NCBI GenBank assembly: GCA_023392185.1
Contig: JAEVZP010000035.1
Span: 1-14,657 of the forward strand
DNA: 14,657 bases
Direction of reading: 5' to 3'
From: Bacteroidota bacterium
GTDB lineage: Bacteria > Bacteroidota > Bacteroidia > Chitinophagales > Chitinophagaceae
Part shown: piece by piece, positions 1-7,893 of the stretch
Layout: each line of letters starts with the position of its first letter
Numbering within the stretch: position 1 is the first letter of the stretch
The notes under the pieces: generated by a model
What the model saw: only the letters and a program-made list of their open reading frames with translations
Database searches by the model: none
Told to the model about the DNA's origin: nothing
Position numbers and translations under genes: made by a program

Positions 1-1
1 T

Positions 2-391
2 ACCATCTCGGCAGATATGGGCGGCTGTCAGGCCGAGATCGGTGTTTCTTCGGCTATGGCAGCCTCGGCACTGACCGAAGCGCTCGGCGGCTCGGTGCGG
101 CAATGTCTTATGGCCGCCGAAATTGCTATGGAACACCACTTGGGCCTCACCTGCGACCCGGTGGCCGGCCTCGTGCAGGTGCCTTGCATCGAACGCAACA
201 CCATGGGCGCTATCAAGGCGATTACCGCCGCACAACTGGCCCTGCAATCCAACCCCGACAATGCCCGGGTATCGCTCGATAATGTGGTTTCCACCATGTG
301 GGAAACAGCCCTTGACATGAACGCCAAATACAAGGAAACGGCAGAAGGCGGCCTGGCAGTACATATCCCACTCGGCTTGAAGGAATGCTAA
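2..391 (+). CDS. sdaA: L-serine dehydratase (iron-sulfur type), C-terminal part
   Basis: This is the 3' end of a gene that begins before the window; the frame is open from base 2 and the visible part is 129 residues. The enzyme deaminates L-serine to pyruvate and ammonia using a [4Fe-4S] cluster in the cytoplasm. The assignment rests on the segments GGCQAEIGVSSAMAASAL near the left edge, CDPVAGLVQVPCIERN in the middle and GGLAVHIPLG at the end, which are typical of the alpha domain. The Cys of GGCQ and the two Cys of CDPVAGLVQVPC are the expected cluster ligands. The protein ends in KEC; in the studied Legionella enzyme the C-terminal Cys reaches back into the active site as the fourth ligand, so this end looks intact and functional. 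Whether the full protein is a single chain (alpha plus beta) cannot be seen here. Confidence 0.9.
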   Translation, partial: TISADMGGCQAEIGVSSAMAASALTEALGGSVRQCLMAAEIAMEHHLGLTCDPVAGLVQVPCIERNTMGAIKAITAAQLALQSNPDNARVSLDNVVSTMWETALDMNAKYKETAEGGLAVHIPLGLKEC

Positions 392-504
392 AAAGGTGTT
401 AGGGGTTGGGGATTAAGTCATCGAGACGCCCAGGTCAGCCATCTTAGCGGGGTTGTATTTCTCAGAAAAAGAGTTGATTTTCCGGAAAATTCTTTTTTAA
501 GAAA

Positions 505-545
505 CAAAGGCCCGTTTTCCCCTTAAAGGGGAAAACGGGCCTTTG
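505..545. terminator. Perfect inverted repeat, terminator between convergent genes
   Basis: Bases 505-524 are exactly complementary to 526-545, giving an 18-bp GC-containing stem with a loop of about 5 bases (TTAAA). It lies between the 3' ends of the serine dehydratase gene (plus) and the ferredoxin gene (minus). Read on the minus strand the hairpin is followed by TTTCTT, as expected of an intrinsic terminator for the ferredoxin gene. On the plus strand there is no clear T run, so termination in that direction is less certain. A second, imperfect hairpin (548-553 with 569-574) and a third short one (571-576 with 584-589, overlapping the ferredoxin stop codon) sit directly beside it. Confidence 0.8.
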
Positions 546-579
546 CAGTGCTCTAAAAGGACCTTTAGGAGCACCTCTT

Positions 580-927
580 TTAAAGGTGCATTTTGTCTTT
601 TTTAATCAGCAGTTCTTCCGGCGTTTCAACGTGGTTTTCGTCGGGCACACAACAATCGACCGGGCAAACGGCGGCGCACTGTGGCTCTTCGTGGAAGCCC
701 TGACACTCGGTGCATTTGTCCGGAACGATATAGTAGATATCCACCGCAATCGGATGGTGTTTGGCATCGGCAGTCGTCATGCTGCCATCCTGCAATTGAT
801 AGTCTCCGGTTACGGCGGTGCCGTCGGCCATGCGCCATTCCACACCGCCTTCATAAATCGCGTTATTAGGACACTCCGGCTCGCACGCGCCGCAGTTAAT
901 ACATTCGTCCGTTATTTTGATTGCCAT
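580..927 (-). CDS. 2[4Fe-4S] ferredoxin (Allochromatium-like spacing)
   Basis: This 115-residue protein is a low-potential electron carrier with two [4Fe-4S] clusters. The first motif is Cys9-x2-Cys12-x2-Cys15-x3-Cys19-Pro. The second is Cys72-x2-Cys75-x8-Cys84-x3-Cys88-Pro, where the eight-residue spacer is the hallmark of the Alvin-type ferredoxins rather than the clostridial type. There is also an adjacent Cys92-Cys93 pair of unknown role. The insert between the motifs (about residues 28-60) and the charged C-terminal tail are longer than in clostridial ferredoxins. The gene is divergent from the acyl-CoA reductase gene, with 71 bases between starts, a pairing I recall as common in Bacteroidota; a role of the ferredoxin as electron donor for the reductase is only a guess from position. 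Start ATG at 927 follows a TAnnTTTG box by 30 bases. Confidence 0.92.
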   Translation of the reverse strand: MAIKITDECINCGACEPECPNNAIYEGGVEWRMADGTAVTGDYQLQDGSMTTADAKHHPIAVDIYYIVPDKCTECQGFHEEPQCAAVCPVDCCVPDENHVETPEELLIKKDKMHL

Positions 928-957
928 AGCTAAGTCTTAATCTTCAAAACTGTGCCG

Positions 958-965
958 CAAAATTA
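958..965 (-). promoter_or_regulatory. -7 promoter box TAATTTTG upstream of the ferredoxin gene
   Basis: Read on the minus strand, this is TAATTTTG, which matches the Bacteroidota -7 consensus TAnnTTTG, and it ends 30 bases before the ferredoxin ATG. No convincing -33 TTTG is seen at the usual distance. The divergent gene at 999 has only the near match TACGGTTTG (one extra base) before it. Confidence 0.5.
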
Positions 966-998
966 CGGTTTGCGGCCCCACCGTTTGCTTCCTTTTTT

Positions 999-1991
999 AT
1001 GTCTTTTACAGAAGCCCGCATCAACCTGCTCCAACAACTCGGAAACTACATGCTGTCGGACGCCCCGCAGTGGATTGCCGCGCAGGACCTGGCCGCCCGC
1101 AAAAACGGCTGGTTCACGCCCGAAAGCATCCGGCTGTCGGCCCATAATATCGCCCGTTCTTTTCTGCAACCCGAAGCACTGCGCGCGTGGATTGAGCGCT
1201 ATACCCTGCCCAAAACGCCACAGACGGTGGGCATCGTGATGGCCGGCAACATTCCGCTGGTCGGCTTCCACGATTTTTTGTGTGGATTTATGGCCGGCCA
1301 CCGGCTGCAAATCAAGCTTTCCTCCAAAGACGAAGTGCTCTTGCCACACTTGGCCGACTATCTGCGCGGTCTGGATGCGGCGGAAATGGCGCGGATTCAA
1401 TTTGTGGAGCGCCTGCAACAGTGCGACGCTTTTATCGCTACCGGCTCCGACAATTCGGCGCGTTATTTTGAACAATACTTTGGCAACCGGCCCCACCTGA
1501 TCCGGAAATCGCGCACTTCGGTGGCCGTGCTCGACGGCACCGAGACGCCGGAAGACCTGCAGGCGCTGAGCCGTGATGTGTTTGATTATTTCGGGCTGGG
1601 ATGCCGCAATATCACACAGGTATATCTGCCCGAAGACACCGACCTGAGCAAGTTGCTTGAAGCGCTGCAAGGACCGGCAGACGTGACGCAGCACCACAAA
1701 TTCCGGAATAACTACGACTATCACCTGGCAGTATATCTGCTCAACAAAGTGCCGCATCAGCTGAGCGACAACCTGATTCTGGTAGAAAATGAAATTCCTT
1801 TTTCGGCGGTCGCTACCCTGCACTATCAGTTTTATACCGATCGGGCGGCGCTCCTCCAAAAGCTCCGGGCCGATGACCGCATTCAGGCGATTGTGGGGCG
1901 GGATGCCATTCCTTTCGGTAGTGCCCAGGCCCCGGCGCTCTGCGATTACGCCGACGGCGTGGATACGATGGCTTTTCTATGCAGCCTGTAG
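999..1991 (+). CDS. Acyl-CoA reductase, LuxC-like
   Basis: This 330-residue protein resembles the LuxC-type acyl-CoA reductases (PF05893), which reduce acyl-CoA or acyl groups to aldehyde with NADPH through a cysteine thioester. The segment VGIVMAGNIPLVGFHD at about 77-92 is the conserved family region, and FGLGCRN with Cys202 is the likely catalytic cysteine. Further family-like blocks are FIATGSDNSARYFEQYFG at about 145-162 and the C-terminal VGRDAIPFGSAQAP. There is no signal peptide and the protein should be cytoplasmic. It is shorter than the bioluminescence LuxC proteins, as is usual for the Bacteroidota versions, whose physiological substrate is unknown to me. No lux genes are nearby. 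The gene is transcribed away from the ferredoxin gene and converges on rocD. It carries one TTCCGGAA copy at 1701. Confidence 0.85.
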   Translation: MSFTEARINLLQQLGNYMLSDAPQWIAAQDLAARKNGWFTPESIRLSAHNIARSFLQPEALRAWIERYTLPKTPQTVGIVMAGNIPLVGFHDFLCGFMAGHRLQIKLSSKDEVLLPHLADYLRGLDAAEMARIQFVERLQQCDAFIATGSDNSARYFEQYFGNRPHLIRKSRTSVAVLDGTETPEDLQALSRDVFDYFGLGCRNITQVYLPEDTDLSKLLEALQGPADVTQHHKFRNNYDYHLAVYLLNKVPHQLSDNLILVENEIPFSAVATLHYQFYTDRAALLQKLRADDRIQAIVGRDAIPFGSAQAPALCDYADGVDTMAFLCSL

Positions 1992-2112
1992 CCCGGAAGA
2001 TAAGAAAGTGGTTTTTAAACGCTTCAGAGTGCCGGTGCCGGGCTTATCAGGGCACGTTTTCCGGAATGGCGAAGACGGGATTTCCGGAAAAAAGCCGTTT
2101 TTTTTCCTTAAA

Positions 2113-2150
2113 ACAGCATAGCGGCAGGATATATCCTGCCGCTATGCTGT
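2113..2150. terminator. Perfect 19-bp inverted repeat, bidirectional terminator
   Basis: Bases 2113-2131 are fully complementary to 2132-2150 (stem begins ACAGCATAGCGGCAGGAT). On the plus strand it is followed by CATCATTTTTT, and on the minus strand by TTTTAAGGAAAAAA, so it can end transcription of the acyl-CoA reductase gene and of rocD, which converge on it. Two copies of the TTCCGGAA palindrome lie just to its left at 2059 and 2081. Confidence 0.8.
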
Positions 2151-2177
2151 CATCATTTTTTATATCGGTTTCGACGC

Positions 2178-3416
2178 TTATTGCATTTCCATCAGTGAAT
2201 CTGAAATGATCGCCAGGCAGTCGTCCATTTGCTCCTGCGTGATGACGAGCGGGGGTGCAAAACGGATTTTATCGCCGTGCGTCGGCTTCGCCAACAAGCC
2301 GCGGTCGCGCATGCGCAGACACAGGTCCCAGGCGGCTTCCGGGTTGGGGTGTTTCACCACCACCGCATTGAGCAGGCCTTTGCCGCGTACTTCCTGAATG
2401 AGCGGACTATGGAGCTCCCGCAGTTGGGTCCGGAAATATTCACCCATACGCGCCGCATTTTCGGCCAGCTTTTCATCCACCAGAATTTGCAGTGCCTCCA
2501 TAGCTACCCGGCAGCCGAGCGGGTTGCCGCCATAAGTAGAGCCATGTTCGCCCGGTTTGATGGTCATCATGATTTCGTCGTCGGCCAGCACTGCCGAAAC
2601 CGGCATCATGCCGCCGCTCAGCGCCTTGCCCAGAATCAGCACATCGGGCCGGACGTCTTCATGGTCGCAGGCCAGCATTTTGCCGGTGCGCGCCAGACCG
2701 GTCTGGATTTCATCGGCGAGGAACAAGACATTGTACTTGCGACACAGGGTCTCGATGCCTTTGAGATAGCCTTCGTCGGGCACCACCACACCGGCTTCGC
2801 CCTGAATGGGTTCCACCAGAAACGCACACACGTTTTTATCCTGAAAAGCGGCTTCTACAGCAGCCAGATCGTTGTACGGCACCACATCGTAGCCGGGCTG
2901 GAAAGGTCCGAAGTCTTCGCGGGCCACCGGGTCGGTGCTGAAAGAAATCACGTTGATCGTCCGTCCGTGGAAGTTGCGCTTGGCAGCTACGATGCGCGCC
3001 TGATCGGTCTCGATGCCTTTAACACGGTAGCCCCAGTGGCGGGCCAGCTTCAGGGCCGTTTCTACGGCTTCCACTCCGGTGTTCATCGGCAATACCTTAT
3101 CGTAGCCGAAAAAGCGGGTGATATACGCTTCAAAATCGCCGAGCAGGTTGCTGTGAAAAGCGCGGGAAGTCAGCGTCAGGGTGGCTGCCTGCTCCGACAT
3201 GGCCTTCACCAGGCGCGGATGGCAGTGGCCCTGATTGACCGCCGAGTAGGCCGATAAAAAATCGAAATAGCGCTTGCCGTCTACATCCCACATATAAACG
3301 CCTTCGGCACGGGCAAGCACCACCGGCAACGGATGGTAGTTGTGTGCGCCGTGGCGCATTTCGAGGTCGATATAATGTTGGGCTTTGGGAGAAATGGCAG
3401 AATCTACGATATTCAT
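2178..3416 (-). CDS. rocD: Ornithine--oxo-acid aminotransferase
   Basis: This 412-residue class III PLP aminotransferase moves the delta-amino group of ornithine to 2-oxoglutarate, giving glutamate semialdehyde and glutamate in arginine breakdown and proline formation. The N-terminal block HNYHPLPVVLARAEGVYMWD is highly characteristic of ornithine aminotransferases. FLADEIQTGLARTGKM carries the PLP-nitrogen-binding Asp (about 235), and LILGKALSGG carries the Schiff-base Lys (about 264); GEHGSTYGGNPLG supplies the phosphate-binding Thr from the partner subunit. The length fits the family. The frame is open further upstream to 3446, but the ATG at 3416 is chosen because residues upstream do not fit the family and a TACCTTTG promoter box lies at 3422-3429, inside the would-be extension. 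It is 33 bases downstream of the flippase gene. Confidence 0.94.
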   Translation of the reverse strand: MNIVDSAISPKAQHYIDLEMRHGAHNYHPLPVVLARAEGVYMWDVDGKRYFDFLSAYSAVNQGHCHPRLVKAMSEQAATLTLTSRAFHSNLLGDFEAYITRFFGYDKVLPMNTGVEAVETALKLARHWGYRVKGIETDQARIVAAKRNFHGRTINVISFSTDPVAREDFGPFQPGYDVVPYNDLAAVEAAFQDKNVCAFLVEPIQGEAGVVVPDEGYLKGIETLCRKYNVLFLADEIQTGLARTGKMLACDHEDVRPDVLILGKALSGGMMPVSAVLADDEIMMTIKPGEHGSTYGGNPLGCRVAMEALQILVDEKLAENAARMGEYFRTQLRELHSPLIQEVRGKGLLNAVVVKHPNPEAAWDLCLRMRDRGLLAKPTHGDKIRFAPPLVITQEQMDDCLAIISDSLMEMQ

Positions 3417-3421
3417 AACCG

Positions 3422-3429
3422 CAAAGGTA
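3422..3429 (-). promoter_or_regulatory. -7 promoter box TACCTTTG immediately before rocD
   Basis: Read on the minus strand this is TACCTTTG, a match to TAnnTTTG, and only five bases separate it from the rocD ATG at 3416. If this box is used, transcription would begin at or within a few bases of the ATG, giving a leaderless or nearly leaderless mRNA. It lies in the 33-base gap behind the flippase stop codon. Confidence 0.55.
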
Positions 3430-3449
3430 GGCAGCCGCGCCGGCATCTC

Positions 3450-4850
3450 TTACCGCTGCCCTGTTTTCCGGAAACTGCGCAGGCTGAGGAAAAGCGCCAG
3501 CCCGGCCGCGCACGCCCCCAGTACGACCACCATCCATAAAGAGGGAAGCCGGGCAAGTGACAGTACCGTTCTAAGACCATACAGCACGCCGGCAGCCAGG
3601 AGAAACTGCGCCGCCCACTGCCGCAGCGGAAACAGCGCCGACAGCGAAAGGCCCGTGAGCTGAACCGTTTTCCAGGTGTAGAACAGCACCATACAGAGCG
3701 TAGAAAGCGCAAAAGCGAGTGCGATACCCGGCAGCCCGAGTAGTGGATACAAGACAAATGCGAGCAGCGTGGCCAGCACCAGATCGCCTGCTGCACCGAG
3801 AAGCACCCAGCGGGTGTGGCGAAAATGCTGCAACATGGCCGAAAAAGGATAGGCCCGTAACGGCAACACCAGCGTCGTCATCGCAAAGATGGGTACCGAT
3901 GCTTGGTATTTAGGTCCGAAAACGACTTCAAAAAGCGGCTCGCGGGCCAGCATCAGAAACCAGAACAGCGGAAACACAAAGGCGGCCAGCCAGTGGCCCG
4001 TTGCCCGGATGAAAGCGGCTTTTCCGGCCGCGTCGGTTCCGGTAGCGTCGGCCGCCTGATGCAGGAAAGCACTGCCGGCAGCTCCCAGCAATAAGGGCAG
4101 AAAAGGAACTTCCTGCGCGCCGTTGAAATAAACCGCCGAGAGCGCCGGAACCATCAGGAAGCCAACCAAGGCTTTATCCAGCAGACGGGAGCTTTGCTGA
4201 ATCAGGTCATAAACCGCTAGGTCGCGCCATAAACGCGTCAGGCTGGCCGGCCGGGTTGTACTCCCCGCACCAGCAGTTTTCCGGAAATGCGGCCGCAAAA
4301 CCTGCCAGAATAACAGTGCCCGCAAGGCAGCCAGGGCAGCCAGACTTCCAAAAAGCCACAGCGGATCGGCCCGGAAGCAGCCATGCAGCGCCACAAAAAG
4401 AACCGAAGCGCCCAGATTGACTGCCGACACCAGGCGGTAGCGGCGCTGCCCCAGTGCCAGCCCTTCGGCCAGCGTAGCGAGTGCCCAGGTGCTGAAAAAA
4501 GCAGCGCCCAGCAGCGGCGGCAGGTAGGCTAGATTCCAGAAGACAAAGAGAAACACAGACAGGCCAAAGAGAAGCCCAAAGCCTGCACGCGTCTTGCGAC
4601 TGCTGGCCTGCAAGCCGGCGGTCATCTCTGCCGGGCCAATCACCTGCGCCACCGTTGGGATGCCCAGACAGGCAAGAGTGCTGAGGAGTCCGTAACGCAC
4701 CCAGGTATTCTGATACAATCCGTAGGCCTCCGGCGACAGCAGCCGCGAATACCAGACCATAACCAAAAGCAAGGCCAGGGCCGGAAAAATGCGGGCGGCC
4801 AGCAAAAAGGCGCCGCGACGGGCAAGGGTTCGTTCCGGCTGCCGGGACAT
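3450..4850 (-). CDS. Oligosaccharide flippase, Wzx/MOP superfamily
   Basis: This 466-residue, highly hydrophobic protein has about 12-14 predicted membrane segments and the N-terminal pattern of polysaccharide-biosynthesis flippases: a short basic start (MSRQPERTLARRG), a first helix with AARIFPALALLLVMVWYSR, then LLSPEAYGLYQNTWVRYGLL. Such proteins move lipid-linked oligosaccharides across the inner membrane. The specific substrate cannot be read from the sequence, and no glycosyltransferase cluster surrounds it, although the neighbouring YfhO-family gene could also act on surface glycans. ATG at 4850 is preferred to the GTG two codons upstream. Two TTTCCGGAAA copies lie in the gene (3465 and 4278), both read as FRK. 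A strong hairpin sits 18 bases upstream of the start. Confidence 0.75.
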   Translation of the reverse strand: MSRQPERTLARRGAFLLAARIFPALALLLVMVWYSRLLSPEAYGLYQNTWVRYGLLSTLACLGIPTVAQVIGPAEMTAGLQASSRKTRAGFGLLFGLSVFLFVFWNLAYLPPLLGAAFFSTWALATLAEGLALGQRRYRLVSAVNLGASVLFVALHGCFRADPLWLFGSLAALAALRALLFWQVLRPHFRKTAGAGSTTRPASLTRLWRDLAVYDLIQQSSRLLDKALVGFLMVPALSAVYFNGAQEVPFLPLLLGAAGSAFLHQAADATGTDAAGKAAFIRATGHWLAAFVFPLFWFLMLAREPLFEVVFGPKYQASVPIFAMTTLVLPLRAYPFSAMLQHFRHTRWVLLGAAGDLVLATLLAFVLYPLLGLPGIALAFALSTLCMVLFYTWKTVQLTGLSLSALFPLRQWAAQFLLAAGVLYGLRTVLSLARLPSLWMVVVLGACAAGLALFLSLRSFRKTGQR

Positions 4851-4868
4851 GGACACAAAGAAAAGGAA

Positions 4869-4906
4869 AAAGCCGGACGGGACTTTGCAAAGTCCCGTCC
4901 GGCTTT
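4869..4906. terminator. Perfect 19-bp inverted repeat after the YfhO-family gene
   Basis: Bases 4869-4887 are exactly complementary to 4888-4906 (stem begins AAAGCCGGACGGGACTTTG). On the minus strand the stem is followed by TTCCTTTTTCTTTG, a T-rich tract, so it fits an intrinsic terminator for the gene ending at 4947. It also lies directly in front of the flippase start at 4850, leaving little room for a separate promoter. Confidence 0.75.
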
Positions 4907-4946
4907 GTGAAAAAAGCAGCTGCTGCGCCCGGTGGGCCAGCAGGTT

Positions 4947-7445
4947 TTATACGTCTTTCATCTCCACCGCAATCGGCGCTTCGGCGTCGGTTTTATCGGA
5001 GTGGCGGCAGGCCATCAACAAGGCCGCCAGCAGCAGGGCAAACAAAACAATGCTGGAGATCGCAGCAATCCGGTTGCCGAGGATAAAGGATTGCGGTTCG
5101 AATTTAAAAACGATCTGGTGCGTACCTGCCGGCAGTTTCACCGCCCGCAGCACATAGTTGGCCCGCACAATCGGGGTCTCCTTGCCGTCCACAAAAGCCT
5201 TCCAGCCTTTGTCGTAATACATATCCGAGAACACGGCGAGGCCTTCGTGGGCGTTGGCCGACTCAAACTTCAATTCGTTGAGGCCGTATTGCGTCAGGCG
5301 AATCTGAGCGGTGTTGTCTTTGGTAAATTGGGTGCTGCCGCCGAGCATTTCCCGGAATGGCTGCGCCCGCACGACTGCCGTAGCTGCCGGGTTCCAGTCG
5401 GCTGCCGGGTTGGGCGCGGCCGTGTCGCCCACAGGCGGCGCATTGAGGGCCAGCATTTCTTCGTCGGCGGTGTTGACGTAGCGTATGTCGCTCACAAACC
5501 ACGCGTTGCCCAGCGCACCGGGATTGGGTAGCACGCCCGGTTGATTGTTTTGGCCCGGAACGATAAAGTATTTGGTATTGAGCATGGCCAGCACGGCGCT
5601 GTTCATGCCTTTCTGCGGGTTCAGGTGGATGTCGATGAGGTCCTGATAGCTTTCCATCTTGGCAGGGCTGTAGCCGCCGACAAGCTTCAGGTTATAAGCC
5701 GGAACGGCATCGTTGTAAGGATCGCGCGTGAGGTCCATCACCCGGAAATACGGGTCTTTGTCGGCCAGGATTTGCTGATCCACCGGGCGTGGTGCAAAGG
5801 CTGCATCATAAGCGCCCGGCTCTTCATAATTAGTTTCGTTCAGGTAACGGGTGTTTACCATTTGCAGGTCGGCAAAGGTGAGCACCGTCAGCACGATCAG
5901 AGCGGTCCTGGCAGCCATTTTCTCCTTAACCAGCGCCCACAGCACAGCCGCCGCCGCCAGGATAAAGAAGGCCGAGCGCAGGCCACTGTTGCGGGCCATA
6001 TCGGCACGATCTTCGCGGATCAGGCTCAGCAGCTGCGGCGGCAGCTGGGCATCCGTCTGCGGGTTGGTAAAATCAAAAAAGACAGACGCACCCAGCCCCA
6101 GCAGCAGGGCCAGTCCGGCGGTGATGCCGGCCGAAAGCTTAACGGCTTTCCATTTCTGGGCCGCGTCGCGTTCCTGCAACAGCTGGTGAAGGCCCCAGAT
6201 GCCCACGACCGGAAAGATCAGCTGCGGGATGACGAGCGCCATAGACGGGGTCCGGAAATTCTTCAGCAGCGGCAGGGTGTCGAAAAGGAAATAATTGATG
6301 CCCGGCAGGTGATTGCCCAGGGACAGGATGATTCCGAAAAGCGCAGCCGCGGCCAGCGCCCATTTCATGGGGTTGCGGATCACCACCATTCCCAGCACAA
6401 ACAAAAACACCACAATGGCGCCCAGATAGACCGGACCGGAAACAAAAGGCTGCGGCCCCCAGTAAGACGGCAGTTTTTCATATTGCGGGCCTACCATTTC
6501 GGCGGTTTGGGGCAGGCGGTCGGCATCCTCACCAGAGGCGCCGCCATAGAGGTCGGGTACCAGCAGGGTAAAGGTCTCCCCCAGCCCCTGGCTCCAGCGG
6601 AAAGCGTAATCCTTGTCCAGACCACCGTCTTTTTTCGATTCTCCGGCGGCTTTGTTAATCGTCAGCTCGCTGTTGCCGCCCCGCATCGTATACTGATTGT
6701 ATTCGCGTGTAGGCAGGATGCTCACAGCGTTCGTAGCCACGCCGAGCAGCGCCATTGCTGCGGCCAGTACACTGGCCATCAGGAAGCGGGGCACAGTGCT
6801 GTTTCGGATTGCATCCACCAGGTAGCCAATGCCGGTAAATACCAGAATGAGACCCATATAATACACAATCTGATAATGGCCGGTAAGCGAAATGAGGGCC
6901 ATGCCTGCGGCAAAAAGCGCGCTGCCGCCAAGCCACTTGCCCCGGTACAGCAGGATAAAGCCAGCCAGCACCAGCGGCATCCAGCCGATGGCCAGCATCT
7001 TAGTGTTGTGGCCCGCCGAGATGATAATCGGATTGTAGGTGGCAAAGGCAAAGGCCAGTGCGCCCAGCAGCCCCAGCCAGCGGTTCATCCGCAGCACCTG
7101 GCTGAGCACATAAAAACTGAGCATGGCCACCAGAAAAAAGTTGGCCGGCTGCGGCAACAGGTGCGTGAGAAAACTGTAAAACTTAGCGAAATAAGAGCTT
7201 GTCTCCCCAAGAAAAATAAGATAAGTCGGGTTGCCGCCAAACATACTGTTGGTCCAGAGCGGAATCTCACCGGTTTGCTCATAGGATCGGCGCGCTTCCT
7301 CGCTCATGGCTTTCCAGGACACGATGTCGTGCTGGGAAAGGACCTGCCCCTGCAGGGCCGGGTAAGAAACGACCAGCGCAACCAGCGCGATGATGGCCAG
7401 AATGACCAGGTGGGGTGTCCACTTTTTAAAATCGAGAGCAGCCAT
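4947..7445 (-). CDS. YfhO-family polytopic membrane protein
   Basis: This 832-residue protein belongs to the YfhO family (PF09586), GT-C-like membrane proteins linked in Firmicutes to glycosylation of cell-surface polymers; their role in Bacteroidota is not established. A first membrane helix at about residues 12-30 is followed by the loop SQHDIVSWKAMSEEARR and the WTNSMFGGNPTY motif typical of the family. About a dozen hydrophobic helices follow, then a long extracytoplasmic region, the conserved C-terminal block FSDMYYDKGWKAFVDGKE plus RANYVLRAVKLPAGTHQIVF, and a last helix. The open frame reaches 7502, but the ATG at 7445 is chosen because a TACTTTTG promoter box lies at 7466-7473, upstream of this ATG and inside the longer version. 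The gene has no full TTCCGGAA copy, unlike most of its neighbours. Confidence 0.88.
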   Translation of the reverse strand: MAALDFKKWTPHLVILAIIALVALVVSYPALQGQVLSQHDIVSWKAMSEEARRSYEQTGEIPLWTNSMFGGNPTYLIFLGETSSYFAKFYSFLTHLLPQPANFFLVAMLSFYVLSQVLRMNRWLGLLGALAFAFATYNPIIISAGHNTKMLAIGWMPLVLAGFILLYRGKWLGGSALFAAGMALISLTGHYQIVYYMGLILVFTGIGYLVDAIRNSTVPRFLMASVLAAAMALLGVATNAVSILPTREYNQYTMRGGNSELTINKAAGESKKDGGLDKDYAFRWSQGLGETFTLLVPDLYGGASGEDADRLPQTAEMVGPQYEKLPSYWGPQPFVSGPVYLGAIVVFLFVLGMVVIRNPMKWALAAAALFGIILSLGNHLPGINYFLFDTLPLLKNFRTPSMALVIPQLIFPVVGIWGLHQLLQERDAAQKWKAVKLSAGITAGLALLLGLGASVFFDFTNPQTDAQLPPQLLSLIREDRADMARNSGLRSAFFILAAAAVLWALVKEKMAARTALIVLTVLTFADLQMVNTRYLNETNYEEPGAYDAAFAPRPVDQQILADKDPYFRVMDLTRDPYNDAVPAYNLKLVGGYSPAKMESYQDLIDIHLNPQKGMNSAVLAMLNTKYFIVPGQNNQPGVLPNPGALGNAWFVSDIRYVNTADEEMLALNAPPVGDTAAPNPAADWNPAATAVVRAQPFREMLGGSTQFTKDNTAQIRLTQYGLNELKFESANAHEGLAVFSDMYYDKGWKAFVDGKETPIVRANYVLRAVKLPAGTHQIVFKFEPQSFILGNRIAAISSIVLFALLLAALLMACRHSDKTDAEAPIAVEMKDV

Positions 7446-7465
7446 ATGATTTTTTAGAAGAAGGG

Positions 7466-7473
7466 CAAAAGTA
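7466..7473 (-). promoter_or_regulatory. -7 promoter box TACTTTTG upstream of the YfhO-family gene
   Basis: Read on the minus strand this is TACTTTTG, a match to TAnnTTTG, ending 20 bases before the chosen ATG at 7445. No clear -33 box is visible. It supports the shorter start of the gene. Confidence 0.5.
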
Positions 7474-7571
7474 TTGCGGAGTCCGGCATAAGTGGAAGTC
7501 ACCGCACCGGCGGAGGCAGAAAAGCTTCTTTCCTCAAATCCGGTTTGAATTCAGCGTGCGAAATATGCCTT

Positions 7572-7889
7572 TTAATGTGAAACAGCCTTGAGACCGACCA
7601 CGCTGCCGATCAGGGTGCAGATAAAGAAAAGACGCCAGAAAGTAGCCGGCTCTTTAAAGTAAACAATCCCGATCAGCGCTGTGCCTACGGCTCCGATCCC
7701 GGTCCACACTGCATAGGCCGTACCCATTGGGATGGTTTGGGAAGCCTTGCCGAGCAGCGCCATGCTGATGCTTACGGTGATCAGAAAGGCAATCGTCCAG
7801 CCTAAATTCCGGAAATTATTAGACAGATTGAGGCAGGTTGCAAAAGCAACTTCAAAAATGCCGCCGAGAATGAGGTAAAACCAGGCCAT
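7572..7889 (-). CDS. sugE: Small multidrug resistance protein, SugE/Gdx type
   Basis: This 105-residue protein has four hydrophobic helices and is a member of the SMR family of proton-coupled exporters that work as antiparallel dimers in the inner membrane. The central glutamate is present in helix 1 (GGIFEVAFATCL, Glu13). The segment PMGTAYAVWTGIGAVGTALIGI is characteristic of the SugE/Gdx (guanidinium exporter) branch rather than of EmrE, so export of guanidinium is the likely function by family knowledge. ATG at 7889 gives the exact family length and N-terminus (MAWFYLILGG). The frame is open upstream through the 7-bp repeats to an ATG at 8042, which would add 51 atypical residues. No Shine-Dalgarno sequence is visible; the repeat occupies that space. 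I see no guanidine riboswitch upstream. Confidence 0.88.
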   Translation of the reverse strand: MAWFYLILGGIFEVAFATCLNLSNNFRNLGWTIAFLITVSISMALLGKASQTIPMGTAYAVWTGIGAVGTALIGIVYFKEPATFWRLFFICTLIGSVVGLKAVSH

Positions 7890-7893
7890 ATCA

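Noticed and set aside
963..1859. 298-codon open frame on the minus strand
   Set aside because: It is opposite the acyl-CoA reductase gene, which has clear family motifs.
2229..3257. 342-codon open frame on the plus strand
   Set aside because: It is the shadow of rocD, with a His-rich antisense composition.
5541..7457. 638-codon open frame on the plus strand
   Set aside because: It lies wholly opposite the YfhO-family gene, has His/Arg/Gln-rich composition typical of the antisense of a GC-rich gene, and shows no domain.
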